Assembly: GCF_018362995.1 (NCBI RefSeq)
Contig: NZ_CP074372.1
Coordinates: 3,100,001-3,164,000 of the forward strand
DNA length: 64,000 nt
Direction of reading: 5' to 3'
Origin: Chryseobacterium indologenes
GTDB taxonomy: Bacteria > Bacteroidota > Bacteroidia > Flavobacteriales > Weeksellaceae
Shown here piece after piece: positions 18,460 to 27,969 of the stretch. Below the pieces are notes generated by a model that made no database searches, was not told the DNA's origin, and saw only the letters and a program-made list of their open reading frames with translations. Position numbers and translations under genes: made by a program. The first letter of the stretch is position 1, and each line of letters opens with the position of its first letter.

Positions 18460-20358
18460 TTATTTTTCAAAATATTTCTGATACCACAGTTCAAAAGTCA
18501 CCAGCTGCCAGATTTTCACCCAATCATACTCATGTTCCTGGTGATTCCACCACTCATCTATTACTGCAGCGTTGAAAAAATTTCTCTTTTTTAAACTTTC
18601 AAGATTTTCAACAATGAAATCCCTTACTCTTCTTTCATTCTTAATAAAATAATGCACCGGAAAAGAAAATCCTTTCTTAGGCATATTCAAAACGGATTCA
18701 GGAAGATATTTTTCAGCTGTTTTACGCAGTAATGGTTTATTCTGACTTCCGTTAAATCTGATATTCTCAGGTAATGACGCTACATAATTGATCAGATTAT
18801 TACTCAGATAAGGATAGCGAAATTCCACGCTATATTTCATCGCACTCAGATCATCCCTGAATACATGATGGGAAGACAGGGAATATTTCATATCATATTC
18901 AAAATATCCGGAATAGCTTTTTGTTTCAGAAGTATGGTAACCGGACAAATCAGTATTAATATTTTTAAAAATAGAAGTATGAAAAAGATTTTTTACTTCC
19001 GAAGGCATCATACTGATCTGGCTCTGTCTGAAAAAATCAAACATATCATCCTGAGAAAAGTAGTTTTTTACCCGTTGCGAAAATTTATCTTTGGTAAAAA
19101 TAAAAGGCTTTACAAAGTTAAAATTCCTCATCAGCAGCCATCTATTCAGCTTCAAGGTATGGGAATAACCGGCAAAAAGTTCATCGGCACCATTTCCGCT
19201 TAATACCACTTTAAAATCTTTGTCATGTGCATATTTTGCAGCATTGATCAAGACTTCAAAACTGCTGTAAGGTTCTTCAAAATGCTGGATATTTTCCTTA
19301 AGCTGTTCCAGCGCTTCATCATCACTCACTTCTTTTATGTCATGCGAAATGCCAAAATGTTGGGCAGCCAGAGAGGCGTTTTTCACTTCTTCTTCAGAAA
19401 ACGGATAAGAGATAGTGTATGTATTGATATCTGGATTAAAAGGTTTTGATTTTGAAGCAATTAAAGTAGAATCTATTCCACCGCTCATCATCATTGCTAC
19501 AGGAACATCAGCGTATAACTGTTCTGAAATGCTTTCCGAAAGCAATTCATCTATTTTTCTTACAGCTTCTTCTTCCGGAATATTTTTAACAGACGGTGAA
19601 GGGAGTGTCCAGAATTTTTCTTTGGTAATTTTTTGATCTGATAAATCAACGGTCATCAAAGAGGCAGGTTCCAGGGATAAAATATCCTGAAAACAGGTTT
19701 GCGGTGCTAATGTTGTTTGAAAAAGGAAATTGGTGTAAACTCCATTCCAGTTGATTTCAGGCTTTACAAATTCATTTATCAGCAGTGCTTTTATTTCTGA
19801 AGCCCAAACCAGTCCCTCTTCACTTTGATAGTAAAAAAGCGGTTTCATTCCTACTCTGTCCCTTGCCAGTATAAGTTTTTTATTGGTAAGGTCAACAATA
19901 CAGATCGCAAACATCCCATCCAGCTTCACAAAGGTTGAATTTCCCCACTCCTTATAGCCCCTGAGGATAACTTCAGTATCAGAATTGCTTCGGAAAGAAT
20001 GACCTAAGGACTCGAGTTCTTTTCTTAATTTTTTAAAATTATAAATCTCTCCATTAAAAGTAATAATGACCTGTTCATTCTCTGAAAGCATCGGCTGATG
20101 ACCTTTTTCAGAAAGGTCAATAATGGATAATCTGCGGAAACCCAGGGCAATATCAGAGCTTCTTTCCTGTAAAACCGGAAACTGTTCTTTAATTTTAGGG
20201 GTAGAATCATTTCCTGAGAAAGAAATCCCCTGCTCATAATCATACAGCCAGAACCCTTCATCATCGGGCCCGCGATGTTTGATCGCCTGATTCATTTCCA
20301 GAATATTTGTGGAGGAAATACTTTTATGAAATGAATAATAACCGCTGATTCCGCACAT
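18460..20358 (-). CDS. asnB: Asparagine synthase (glutamine-hydrolysing) / polysaccharide amidotransferase
   Basis: 632 residues. Begins MCGISGYYSF, so Cys2 is the glutaminase nucleophile after Met removal; the class II amidotransferase domain covers about residues 2-200. The ATP-PPi synthase domain has SGGIDST near 290-296. Length fits the AsnB family variant common in surface polysaccharide clusters (WbpS-like), and the two genes transcribed before it are a flippase and a glycosyltransferase. So it may amidate a sugar acid rather than make free asparagine. Both roles use the same chemistry. Confidence 0.93.
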   Translation of the reverse strand: MCGISGYYSFHKSISSTNILEMNQAIKHRGPDDEGFWLYDYEQGISFSGNDSTPKIKEQFPVLQERSSDIALGFRRLSIIDLSEKGHQPMLSENEQVIITFNGEIYNFKKLRKELESLGHSFRSNSDTEVILRGYKEWGNSTFVKLDGMFAICIVDLTNKKLILARDRVGMKPLFYYQSEEGLVWASEIKALLINEFVKPEINWNGVYTNFLFQTTLAPQTCFQDILSLEPASLMTVDLSDQKITKEKFWTLPSPSVKNIPEEEAVRKIDELLSESISEQLYADVPVAMMMSGGIDSTLIASKSKPFNPDINTYTISYPFSEEEVKNASLAAQHFGISHDIKEVSDDEALEQLKENIQHFEEPYSSFEVLINAAKYAHDKDFKVVLSGNGADELFAGYSHTLKLNRWLLMRNFNFVKPFIFTKDKFSQRVKNYFSQDDMFDFFRQSQISMMPSEVKNLFHTSIFKNINTDLSGYHTSETKSYSGYFEYDMKYSLSSHHVFRDDLSAMKYSVEFRYPYLSNNLINYVASLPENIRFNGSQNKPLLRKTAEKYLPESVLNMPKKGFSFPVHYFIKNERRVRDFIVENLESLKKRNFFNAAVIDEWWNHQEHEYDWVKIWQLVTFELWYQKYFEK

Positions 20359-20424
20359 ACAATGAATTAATAGATTTGTAAAAATAGGAAAATGACTTTA
20401 TTTTCCGTCCCTGAACTGAGTAAA

Positions 20425-21678
20425 TTATTTTTTCAAAAATTTTTCTTTTAAAAGCTGAATTTCTTCTTTTGATACCATGTAATCTTTCAAACTGAAGGTG
20501 GTAGAACTATAAAATTTCCGAAACAGCAGAAAGGCAGAAACCAAATATGATGATGTGGTTGCAAGACAAGCACCCAAAATTCCCCATCTTGGTATGGCAA
20601 TGAAAGAAAACACTACCGTAACAATAAGTCCTACAATTGATTTTATATTGAGAATTTTCAATTCCCTCATTCCAGAGAAGTAATGTCCTACCATATCACT
20701 CACAGCGATGGCAAAAATTCCCGGAGATAAGAGAAGCATAATTTCTTTGGTATTTCTGAATTCTTCTCCGAAAATCATTTCATAGACCTGTGACGGGATC
20801 ATAATGATTCCCAGTACAAAACCTATCATCAAAATGAAAGTCAGTTTTAAAGCTTCTTTTGTTTTTTCTATAGATTCCTCACTGCTTTTACTATTCACCA
20901 CATCTGAATATAAAATTACAGCAATACTGCGGGTAATCGTCCAGATCGCTTCGGAAAAAGTGACCCCGATAGAAAAAATCCCTACGCTGGCAATGCCTTC
21001 AAAATATTCAAGAAAATAAAATGAAAGTCTATAGTTCAGAAACTGAACAAATGCACTTAGCTGGGTTTTCCAGCCGTATTCAAACATATTCCTGGCAACA
21101 TCTTTACAGAATGATATTTCGGAAATATTGCATTTTTTGATGATCTGAAAAAAGCTGGTCAGAAAAAGAAGTGCCAGACATCCGATCTGTGCAAGAAAGT
21201 ATACTGAAACATCTTTCTTTCCGAAGAGATATACCAATATTCCGATAAAGATGATGTGTATCAGCTGTTGTAAAACAGTATAAATATTAAACTTCCTAAT
21301 ATCCTGTGTTCCAATAAACAAACTAATATTGGTGGACAACAGTGAAGAGAAAACAGAGATTCCGATAAGACACAAAAGATATTCACCCTGAATAGATGCC
21401 AGGCTAAATAGAAAAGGAATCAAAAGCCCCGTCAGAAGAGACCACAAGTAGGCAAATAATAAAACTTTCTCTATTTTAAATCTTGAAGCAAAATAGGAAG
21501 CACTGCTTCCCGAAAAGATACTGCTGAAAAAACTCACTGCTGCAGCATTGGCAACCACAATAGAAATGGTTCCCTTTCCTTCGCTTCCCCACATATTCGT
21601 AGAATAGATCACCAGCCCGAAACTCAGGATCAGAATAAGAAAACGTGAGACAAAGGTTTTAATAATAGTAAGCTGCAT
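20425..21678 (-). CDS. Oligosaccharide flippase (Wzx-like, MOP superfamily)
   Basis: A 417-residue hydrophobic protein with about 12 predicted helices and few charges, typical of polysaccharide flippases that move lipid-linked sugar units across the inner membrane. The first helices (SRFLILILSFGLVIYSTNMW, with GSEGKGTISI after) match the family. It lies five bases after the glycosyltransferase and 66 bases before asnB. Confidence 0.88.
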   Translation of the reverse strand: MQLTIIKTFVSRFLILILSFGLVIYSTNMWGSEGKGTISIVVANAAAVSFFSSIFSGSSASYFASRFKIEKVLLFAYLWSLLTGLLIPFLFSLASIQGEYLLCLIGISVFSSLLSTNISLFIGTQDIRKFNIYTVLQQLIHIIFIGILVYLFGKKDVSVYFLAQIGCLALLFLTSFFQIIKKCNISEISFCKDVARNMFEYGWKTQLSAFVQFLNYRLSFYFLEYFEGIASVGIFSIGVTFSEAIWTITRSIAVILYSDVVNSKSSEESIEKTKEALKLTFILMIGFVLGIIMIPSQVYEMIFGEEFRNTKEIMLLLSPGIFAIAVSDMVGHYFSGMRELKILNIKSIVGLIVTVVFSFIAIPRWGILGACLATTSSYLVSAFLLFRKFYSSTTFSLKDYMVSKEEIQLLKEKFLKK

Positions 21679-21683
21679 AGCAA

Positions 21684-22817
21684 TTATTTATCAATAGATT
21701 TTTTCACAAAATCAACAAACGAATCTTTTATCGTTCCCCAATTATATTTTCTTTCAAATTCATTCCGTGCATTGAGAGCATGCAGATGATACAGTTCCGG
21801 GTTTCTTACATAATTGAGAATAATTTCTGAAATAGCCTCAGCATTCTGCGGATTTACCAAACTGCCAAACGGAAGCGTGCCCATATGTTTTCTGATGCCT
21901 TTTAAATTTGAATAGATCACAGGTTTTCCCGCTCCCATAAAGTAAAATAATTTTATTGGCAGTGAGTGGTTGTTTTCAAAATTGATTTCCCGAAGGTCAA
22001 AACATAGGTCTGCATCTGTCAACGCTTCTGTAAATTGCTCAAAAGCAGCAGGTTTTCTGATCTCGATATCATCAAAAGAATATTTCTCCAATAATGCTGA
22101 AAAATAGAGTTCATCACTTTCCTGTACTGTTGATCCGATAATCAGAATCTTAATATGAAGGGCTGGAACCTTTTGACGGAGAAGATCTACGGCTTTAAAG
22201 AAATTTTCAATCCCTTTATCCTTAGAAATCTGGCCTGTATAGCATAAAGTAATGACATCAGATCCAAGATTCCTGATATTTTCACTGATATAAACAGGAT
22301 CGGGATAATAAGGAAGAATCATCTGCTTTTTAAAACAGAAAAAATATGCTAAAGGAAACTTTTTGGTAGTTTCTCCGAAAATAATATGAGTGCTTAAAGA
22401 CCCTGCATACCACTGAATAAGAGAAAACTTAACGGCCTGAAATATTTTAGCCGGAAAACGATACCTGTCCAGCATCGACATAGAAGGATACCATTCTGTA
22501 ACATCATAAATACAGCTTGCATTATGCTTTTTTACAAATTTCTTTGAAGCTACCACAGCAAGAGGTTCGGAACAAATAATAGTCTGGGGCTGAAAATTGT
22601 CGCAAACCTTACGGAATGTTTCCATTTTCTTTTCTATACTTTCTTCCAGTATGGCGTAGGATTCTATTTCAATTCCGTCAATAACTCCGTTGTACTCTGC
22701 ATATAAACTGCATATTTTTACTTCATACCCATTATCTCTAAGAGCCTTTGCCTGATGATAAAAAATACGGTCATCATTATAGCTGTGGGATGTCGTTAAA
22801 AAAAGTACTTTAGGCAT
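21684..22817 (-). CDS. Glycosyltransferase, GT4-like
   Basis: 377 residues. Opens with the GT-B N-terminal strand and loop KVLFLTTSHSYNDDRI. The C-terminal half has ITLCYTGQISKDKGIENF, typical of the GT4 sugar-nucleotide domain, and GAGKPVIYSNLKGI, the family's E-x7-E-like region. Acts in the cytoplasm on surface glycan assembly. Sugar donor and acceptor unknown. Operon with flippase and asnB. Confidence 0.9.
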   Translation of the reverse strand: MPKVLFLTTSHSYNDDRIFYHQAKALRDNGYEVKICSLYAEYNGVIDGIEIESYAILEESIEKKMETFRKVCDNFQPQTIICSEPLAVVASKKFVKKHNASCIYDVTEWYPSMSMLDRYRFPAKIFQAVKFSLIQWYAGSLSTHIIFGETTKKFPLAYFFCFKKQMILPYYPDPVYISENIRNLGSDVITLCYTGQISKDKGIENFFKAVDLLRQKVPALHIKILIIGSTVQESDELYFSALLEKYSFDDIEIRKPAAFEQFTEALTDADLCFDLREINFENNHSLPIKLFYFMGAGKPVIYSNLKGIRKHMGTLPFGSLVNPQNAEAISEIILNYVRNPELYHLHALNARNEFERKYNWGTIKDSFVDFVKKSIDK

Positions 22818-22857
22818 TAGTCTTAGTCGAATCTATACAAATATACATTAAAACAAA

Positions 22858-22882
22858 AAAGTGAGAAATAGGTTCTCACTTT
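22858..22882 (-). terminator. Terminator after the 162-residue conserved gene
   Basis: AAAGTGAGAA-N5-TTCTCACTTT with ten perfect pairs and a T run on the minus strand, between the stop at 22915 and the glycosyltransferase. Confidence 0.85.
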
Positions 22883-22914
22883 ATGATTATTCAGTTGTAT
22901 AAGCTTAATAGTGT

Positions 22915-23403
22915 TTATTTTATAGAAGCCGCCCAGCTTTTCTCTAAAGGAAGAAGGAAGTGGCTCAAAAAGTCAAGGTAAGTGTTTTTTGAGAAGTCAA
23001 AAACCTGGATATCGTCTGAAAGTTCTCCGTTTCTCAATTTTGATTTAAAATCAATCAGCTTTAAAGTTTTCACTTCACCATTTTCTACAAAACTAGCTTT
23101 CATTCTGTCGAAAAGCCCCAATTGATATTCTTCATCAATTTCTCTCATTACCTTCCCTAAAGCATCAATGCTGCATCCTGAAGCCATTTCTTTTTCTTCA
23201 TCTACACACACCACAATAAACTGATTCTTTTCAATTTTAAATGAAGAAGAAAGCGGTTTACCATGTGCGGCCCATGTAGCAAGGAAATCAAATAGTTTTT
23301 CGGTAATTGTCTTTGCTTCTTTAGTTTCAAAAGGTCTTGAAGCCGGATATATAATGACTCTGTAGTCGTTGGTTTCTACAATATTAGATTCTTCGATTTT
23401 CAT
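22915..23403 (-). CDS. Conserved Bacteroidota protein often labelled ABC transporter ATPase
   Basis: 162 residues, soluble, no signal peptide. Databases often call this family an ABC transporter ATPase, but no Walker A, signature or Walker B motif is present, so that name is not supported. Visible conserved-looking stretches are RVIIYPASRPF, TWAAHGKPLSSSF and ASGCSIDALG. In flavobacteria it commonly sits with MlaD-type and Fe-S protein genes, as here. The function is unknown. Confidence 0.85.
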   Translation of the reverse strand: MKIEESNIVETNDYRVIIYPASRPFETKEAKTITEKLFDFLATWAAHGKPLSSSFKIEKNQFIVVCVDEEKEMASGCSIDALGKVMREIDEEYQLGLFDRMKASFVENGEVKTLKLIDFKSKLRNGELSDDIQVFDFSKNTYLDFLSHFLLPLEKSWAASIK

Positions 23404-23512
23404 AATGTAAGTATTTATTTTTCAAGGACCTCTGCAATCATTTTCAGTTCTGATTCCTGATCAGAATATTTCTGAGATTGTGATTTCAGATCCTTATTAT
23501 CTTAAAGCAAAA

Positions 23513-24649
23513 TTACGCAATTTTCTCGAGTTTGAGATCATTGTATTTTTTACTCAATACATAGAGCATCATAATAAAAAGCGGAAAAATAAACGGAAAG
23601 AAGAACCTCAATGCTGCCGACTGCGGAAAGAAAAAGAATTTGATGTACACGTTCACAAGGAAAAGTACTGAAATCATCCTTACCCAAGCATCTTTTGAAC
23701 GCCAAAAAATTACTGCAATCATGATGCCTACAGATAAAGTCACCTTTTTGAAGTAAATAATCTTGATATAGATAATACTCAGATAGTCTTTTAAACTTAC
23801 ATCGATGGGATGTGTCGAAATAATAGGTCTTCTGTCAATAAAAGTATCATAAAACAGATCTTTCCATCCGGGATAATGATAAAACTTAATGATGGCGAGA
23901 TACATGGCAAGAAGTACGATTCCCTGTGCGATAAAAGAAACATCAATCTTCTTTTCTCTGAAATAGTAAAAGAAGAAAACAGCCATAATATAAGTCAGGG
24001 TAAATGTAATATAGTCCGGCCGTATAAAGGTGATTGAAAACAGAAGTACAAACATCCCCCATTTGTTCCATTTTTTGAGCAGCCCAATGATAAAGATCAG
24101 GATAAACTGAAAAATGAACATATCCGGTGTGGAAACCCTGGACATATACGTCACTGGCGGCAAAAGCATGCAGGCAACTGTTAATACTGTTGCTAACCAG
24201 TATTTCCTTGGAAACAGAAGTTTTAGAATATAAAACAATAATAATCCGGAAAAAAAGTAAGAAATAAGACTAGTAAACAGGACCGCCATTGGAGAGCTAA
24301 GTCCCAGCTTATAAAAAAGGGTTATTACAAGAATATACCCTACTTTAATTTGAAAATAGGGTAATTGTTCTGTAAAAGATTGTGTATTTTTTACGAAATA
24401 CTGCCTGGGAATATCCCACTGTTTTATTCCGATGATGTCTGTATAATGATCCGCAGGAGCTTCTTTTTTTATTTCATCATAAGTGATTATCCGAACTTTA
24501 TCCGGTGAATTCGGGAATTCAGAAGTGTACATACTTCCTAAATACCCCGGCATATCCCAGTCATATACTCTGTTCTGGTAATTCCAGAATGTAAGAGCAG
24601 CAAGTATCGAAATTATAAACAAAAAGGAGAGTCTCCATTCTACCTTCAT
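23513..24649 (-). CDS. Polytopic membrane protein, possibly GT-C-type glycosyltransferase
   Basis: 378 residues with about nine or ten membrane helices. The first periplasmic loop holds YDWDMPGYLG (Asp residues close to the first helix), which recalls the acidic motif of GT-C glycosyltransferases. No further family motif can be named. It lies 20 bases after the CCG-domain protein and appears inserted in an otherwise conserved MlaD-FeS-FeS gene string. Function inferred weakly from topology and nearby polysaccharide genes. Confidence 0.7.
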   Translation of the reverse strand: MKVEWRLSFLFIISILAALTFWNYQNRVYDWDMPGYLGSMYTSEFPNSPDKVRIITYDEIKKEAPADHYTDIIGIKQWDIPRQYFVKNTQSFTEQLPYFQIKVGYILVITLFYKLGLSSPMAVLFTSLISYFFSGLLLFYILKLLFPRKYWLATVLTVACMLLPPVTYMSRVSTPDMFIFQFILIFIIGLLKKWNKWGMFVLLFSITFIRPDYITFTLTYIMAVFFFYYFREKKIDVSFIAQGIVLLAMYLAIIKFYHYPGWKDLFYDTFIDRRPIISTHPIDVSLKDYLSIIYIKIIYFKKVTLSVGIMIAVIFWRSKDAWVRMISVLFLVNVYIKFFFFPQSAALRFFFPFIFPLFIMMLYVLSKKYNDLKLEKIA

Positions 24650-24669
24650 AAACCTGTGTAAGATTACAA

Positions 24670-25455
24670 TTATAAATCTTCTGCTTCAGCAAGAAGTTCA
24701 ACAATATCTTTTACGGCAACTTCGGTATTTTTGTTAAAGTGTTTTACACCATCTGTCATCATGGTATTACAGAATGGACATCCTGTAGCAATTACTTTTG
24801 GCTCAAAAGATAAAGCTTCTTCTGTTCTTTCGATATTGATGTCTTTATTTCCTTTTTCAGGTTCTTTAAACATCTGTGCTCCTCCTGCTCCACAGCAAAG
24901 TCCGTTGGTTTTACAACGCTTCATTTCTACAAGCTCTGCATCCAGCTTCTCAAGCAGCATTCTTGGAGCTTCATATTCATCATTGGCACGTCCCAGATAA
25001 CAAGGATCATGGAAAGTGATTTTTTTCCCTTTGAATGCGCCTCCTTCTATTTTCAGTCTTCCTTCTTCCATCAAGGTTTTAAGGAACTGAGTATGGTGCA
25101 CTACATCAAAGTGCCCACCTAAGCTTGGATATTCATTTTTCAGGGTATTGAAACAGTGTGGACAAGCCGTTACGATTTTCTTTACTTCGTAAGCATTCAG
25201 CACTTCAATATTCGTAAGGGCCATCATCTGGAAAACGAATTCGTTTCCTGCTCTTTTTGCAGGATCGCCGGTACAGCTTTCTTCCTGTCCTAAAACCGCA
25301 AATTCAACCCCTATCTTATTTAATATCTTGCAAAATGCTTTTGTAATTTTTTTAGCACGGTCATCAAAGCTTCCCGCACATCCAACCCAAAATAAAACTT
25401 CCGGGGCTTTTCCTTCGGCAGCATATTCTGCCATTGTTTTTATATTGAAATCCAT
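24670..25455 (-). CDS. CCG-domain iron-sulfur protein (HdrB/LutA-like)
   Basis: 261 residues with two cysteine-rich CCG domains: VGCAGSFDDR, CPHCFNTLKNEYP and NGLCCGAGGAQMF, then ATGCPFCNTMM. These bind Fe-S clusters in HdrB, GlpC, LutA and related electron-transfer proteins. The neighbour upstream is the membrane-bound 4Fe-4S protein, so the two probably form a quinone-linked redox module. Substrate unknown. Confidence 0.92.
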   Translation of the reverse strand: MDFNIKTMAEYAAEGKAPEVLFWVGCAGSFDDRAKKITKAFCKILNKIGVEFAVLGQEESCTGDPAKRAGNEFVFQMMALTNIEVLNAYEVKKIVTACPHCFNTLKNEYPSLGGHFDVVHHTQFLKTLMEEGRLKIEGGAFKGKKITFHDPCYLGRANDEYEAPRMLLEKLDAELVEMKRCKTNGLCCGAGGAQMFKEPEKGNKDINIERTEEALSFEPKVIATGCPFCNTMMTDGVKHFNKNTEVAVKDIVELLAEAEDL

Positions 25456-25542
25456 TTCTTTTTCAATTTGAAAATGTGAGAATCTGGAAATTTGAAATGA
25501 TTAGAATTGCATCAATTTCAAATTTTCAAATCGATTAATTAT
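25456..25542. repeat. Imperfect AT-rich inverted repeat between the two Fe-S genes
   Basis: Repeated TTTGAAA and TTTCAAA units; GGAAATTTGAAATGAT pairs imperfectly with ATCAATTTCAAATTT further right. It looks like a member of the small palindromic intergenic elements common in flavobacteria. Confidence 0.5.
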
Positions 25543-26880
25543 CTAGTTTTCCGATGCCCAGTTAAGACGGTCAGCCTGATTATACTGCCAAGGAGCTGCA
25601 TTATTTTCCACATTGGTCATCATCAGATTCAGTTCCTGTGGAGCAGCAGACTGTTCCATCACCAGGAATCTTCTCATTTCAAAAATAATGGAAAGCGGAT
25701 CAAGCAATACCGGACAGGCTTCTGTACATGCATTACATGTTGTACAAGCCCAAAGTTCTTCTTTTGTGATATAATCGTTCAGCAGTTTTTTACCGTCATC
25801 AACAAATTTTCCATTTGCATCAATATTTCTTCCTACTTCTTCCAATCTGTCTCTGGTTTTCATCAGGATCAGTCTCGGAGAAAGTTTTTTTCCGGTAATA
25901 TTAGCCGGACAAACGGAAGTACAACGTCCGCATTCTGTACATGAATACGCATTAAGCAGCTGTACCTGGTTCAGGTCAAAGATATCTTCAGCACCGAATT
26001 TAGACGGTACATCAGCTTCAGCTCCTTCAGCTGGTGCAGCATAAGGATCTGCGTTAGGATCCATCATTAATTTGATCTCCTTGGTTACAGAGTCAAGATT
26101 ATTGAATTTTCCTTTTTTATCAAGATTTGCATACCAAGTACTTGGAAATGCAAGGATAATATGCAGGTGTTTTGAGTAATAAAGATAGTTCATGAAGAAA
26201 AGAATCCCCACAAAATGGAACCACCAGGCTCCTTTTTCTGTGAACATCAAAAATCCGCTATCAAAATTGAAGATTTCCAAAAACGGAACGAATGTCATTT
26301 CACTGATCGGGAAGCTTCCATGTTCAGGAAAAACACCTCTCGCCTGTAAAATAAAATCTGAAGCATTCATCATAAAGAAAGCCATCATCAGTGCGAATTC
26401 GATGATCAAAATCCAGTTTGCATCATTTTTTGGCCAACCGAAAAGTTCTTTCATGGTTAACCTTTTCACTCCGTAAAAATTTCTACGGATAAAGAAAATA
26501 ACAACTCCAATCACCACCAAAAGTGCTAAAACTTCTAGTGTTGCAGTGAAGAAATTATAAAATGTATGTCCTAAAATGCTTGATAAGAAACGATGCGTCC
26601 CAAATATTCCATCAACAACAATTTCTATTAATTCAATATTAATAATCACAAAACCGACATATACAAAAAGGTGCAAAACTCCTGCAACAGGACGTGCTGT
26701 CATTTTACTCTGCCCCATTGCTACACGAGCCATAGTTCCCCAACGTTCTCCTTTTCTGTCGTTTCTGTTGATTTCATGACCCAACCTGATATTTCTATAG
26801 ATCTTTAGAAGGCTTTTGGCAAACAAACCAAATCCGGCCACTAATAAAATCAGGAAAATAATGTTATCGATGTACTGCAT
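25543..26880 (-). CDS. Membrane-bound 4Fe-4S electron-transfer protein (HdrE/HdrD-like)
   Basis: 445 residues. The N-terminal 240 or so hold about five or six helices with several histidines, resembling the NarI/HdrE cytochrome b-like subunit. The C-terminal part has two [4Fe-4S] motifs, CTECGRCTSVCP and CTTCNACTEACP. Together with the CCG protein it likely passes electrons between a soluble donor and quinone in the inner membrane. The MCE gene lies eight bases upstream. Confidence 0.9.
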   Translation of the reverse strand: MQYIDNIIFLILLVAGFGLFAKSLLKIYRNIRLGHEINRNDRKGERWGTMARVAMGQSKMTARPVAGVLHLFVYVGFVIINIELIEIVVDGIFGTHRFLSSILGHTFYNFFTATLEVLALLVVIGVVIFFIRRNFYGVKRLTMKELFGWPKNDANWILIIEFALMMAFFMMNASDFILQARGVFPEHGSFPISEMTFVPFLEIFNFDSGFLMFTEKGAWWFHFVGILFFMNYLYYSKHLHIILAFPSTWYANLDKKGKFNNLDSVTKEIKLMMDPNADPYAAPAEGAEADVPSKFGAEDIFDLNQVQLLNAYSCTECGRCTSVCPANITGKKLSPRLILMKTRDRLEEVGRNIDANGKFVDDGKKLLNDYITKEELWACTTCNACTEACPVLLDPLSIIFEMRRFLVMEQSAAPQELNLMMTNVENNAAPWQYNQADRLNWASEN

Positions 26881-26888
26881 ACGGTGTA

Positions 26889-27839
26889 TTAGTCTTTATT
26901 ATTTTTACCGAAAACCGAGAAGTTGATATATCTTTTCGGGTTCGCTTTCATATCTTCAATTAATGTATTCAAGTTGGAAGATGCTGAGTTCAGATTATTG
27001 TAAAGCTGATCATCTTTCATCAATTTACCTAAACTTCCTTCTCCTTTGTCTATTCCACCAATTACCTGATTCAGTTTTCCTACAGTAGCATCCAAGTTGG
27101 CGATAGTTGCATTCAATTGTTTAGTATCAATGCTCTGAGCCAGATTTCCGTATTTATCCAGCGTCACTTTTCCACTCTGCATCGTAAGACTGGCATCATC
27201 CAGTACTTTCTGCAGTTTAGGGTCATTGTGTCCTACAAGGTTGTTTACACTTCCTGCTGTAGTCTGTAGTGCACCTACTGTTTTATTAAGATTGGATAAT
27301 AAAGCTTTTATTTCAGCTCTGTTTTGAGCATCCACAAGCAGATTGGCATTAGCCATCAGAGAGTCTACTCTGTGTAGAACCACCTGCAGCTGATCTTTTA
27401 CCGGACCTACCTGAGAAGAAAGACTTCCCAATGTTCCCAGTTTAAAAGCACCTTTCAGGGTATCACCGTCTTTTGCAGTCGCACCTCCGTATGCAAGGTT
27501 TACTCTCATTTCTTTGCCGGACATTAGTCCTGGTTCAAAGATTTCTAATGATGAATTTTTTGAAAATTCAAATTTGTTATCTACTGTAATTTTTACAACA
27601 AAATTAATTTTACCGTCTTTTGAGGTCAGAGGAATAATTTTATCCACCTGCCCTACTTTCAATCCGTTGATAGAAACTGCCGAAGACTGCGCCAGACCTT
27701 CTACATTATCATATTTTGCGTAAAATATATTGTCGGTAGTAAAAAGGCTTTTCCCTTTCATAAACTGAAACAACACGACAAAGCCTACAATAGCCAGAAG
27801 TGTGATCACACCAGCTTTTAATTCTTTACTGAACTTCAC
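26889..27839 (-). CDS. MCE/MlaD family lipid-transport protein
   Basis: 316 residues. One N-terminal membrane helix (about 7-26), then an MCE domain (about 35-115: KYDNVEGLAQSSAVSINGLKVG...), then a long helical region rich in Asn and Leu. Periplasmic substrate-binding part of an Mla-like phospholipid transporter. The permease and ATPase (mlaE-mlaF) lie separately at 44645-46212. It leads a minus-strand string with two Fe-S proteins. Confidence 0.93.
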   Translation of the reverse strand: MKFSKELKAGVITLLAIVGFVVLFQFMKGKSLFTTDNIFYAKYDNVEGLAQSSAVSINGLKVGQVDKIIPLTSKDGKINFVVKITVDNKFEFSKNSSLEIFEPGLMSGKEMRVNLAYGGATAKDGDTLKGAFKLGTLGSLSSQVGPVKDQLQVVLHRVDSLMANANLLVDAQNRAEIKALLSNLNKTVGALQTTAGSVNNLVGHNDPKLQKVLDDASLTMQSGKVTLDKYGNLAQSIDTKQLNATIANLDATVGKLNQVIGGIDKGEGSLGKLMKDDQLYNNLNSASSNLNTLIEDMKANPKRYINFSVFGKNNKD

Positions 27840-27920
27840 TTGCTAATTTTTTTTCTAATAAGCAAATATAACACATTTTAAATAAATCTTTTCCAATATT
27901 GTTCTGCGTTAAATACAAAA

Positions 27921-27949
27921 AAAGGCGACAAAAAAAATTTGCCGCCTTT
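27921..27949 (-). terminator. Terminator after ppiD
   Basis: AAAGGCGGCAAA / TTTGTCGCCTTT stem of 12 bases with one mismatch, A-rich loop and T run on the minus strand, 20 bases past the ppiD stop. Confidence 0.8.
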
Positions 27950-27969
27950 ATATCATTGAAATGTATTTC

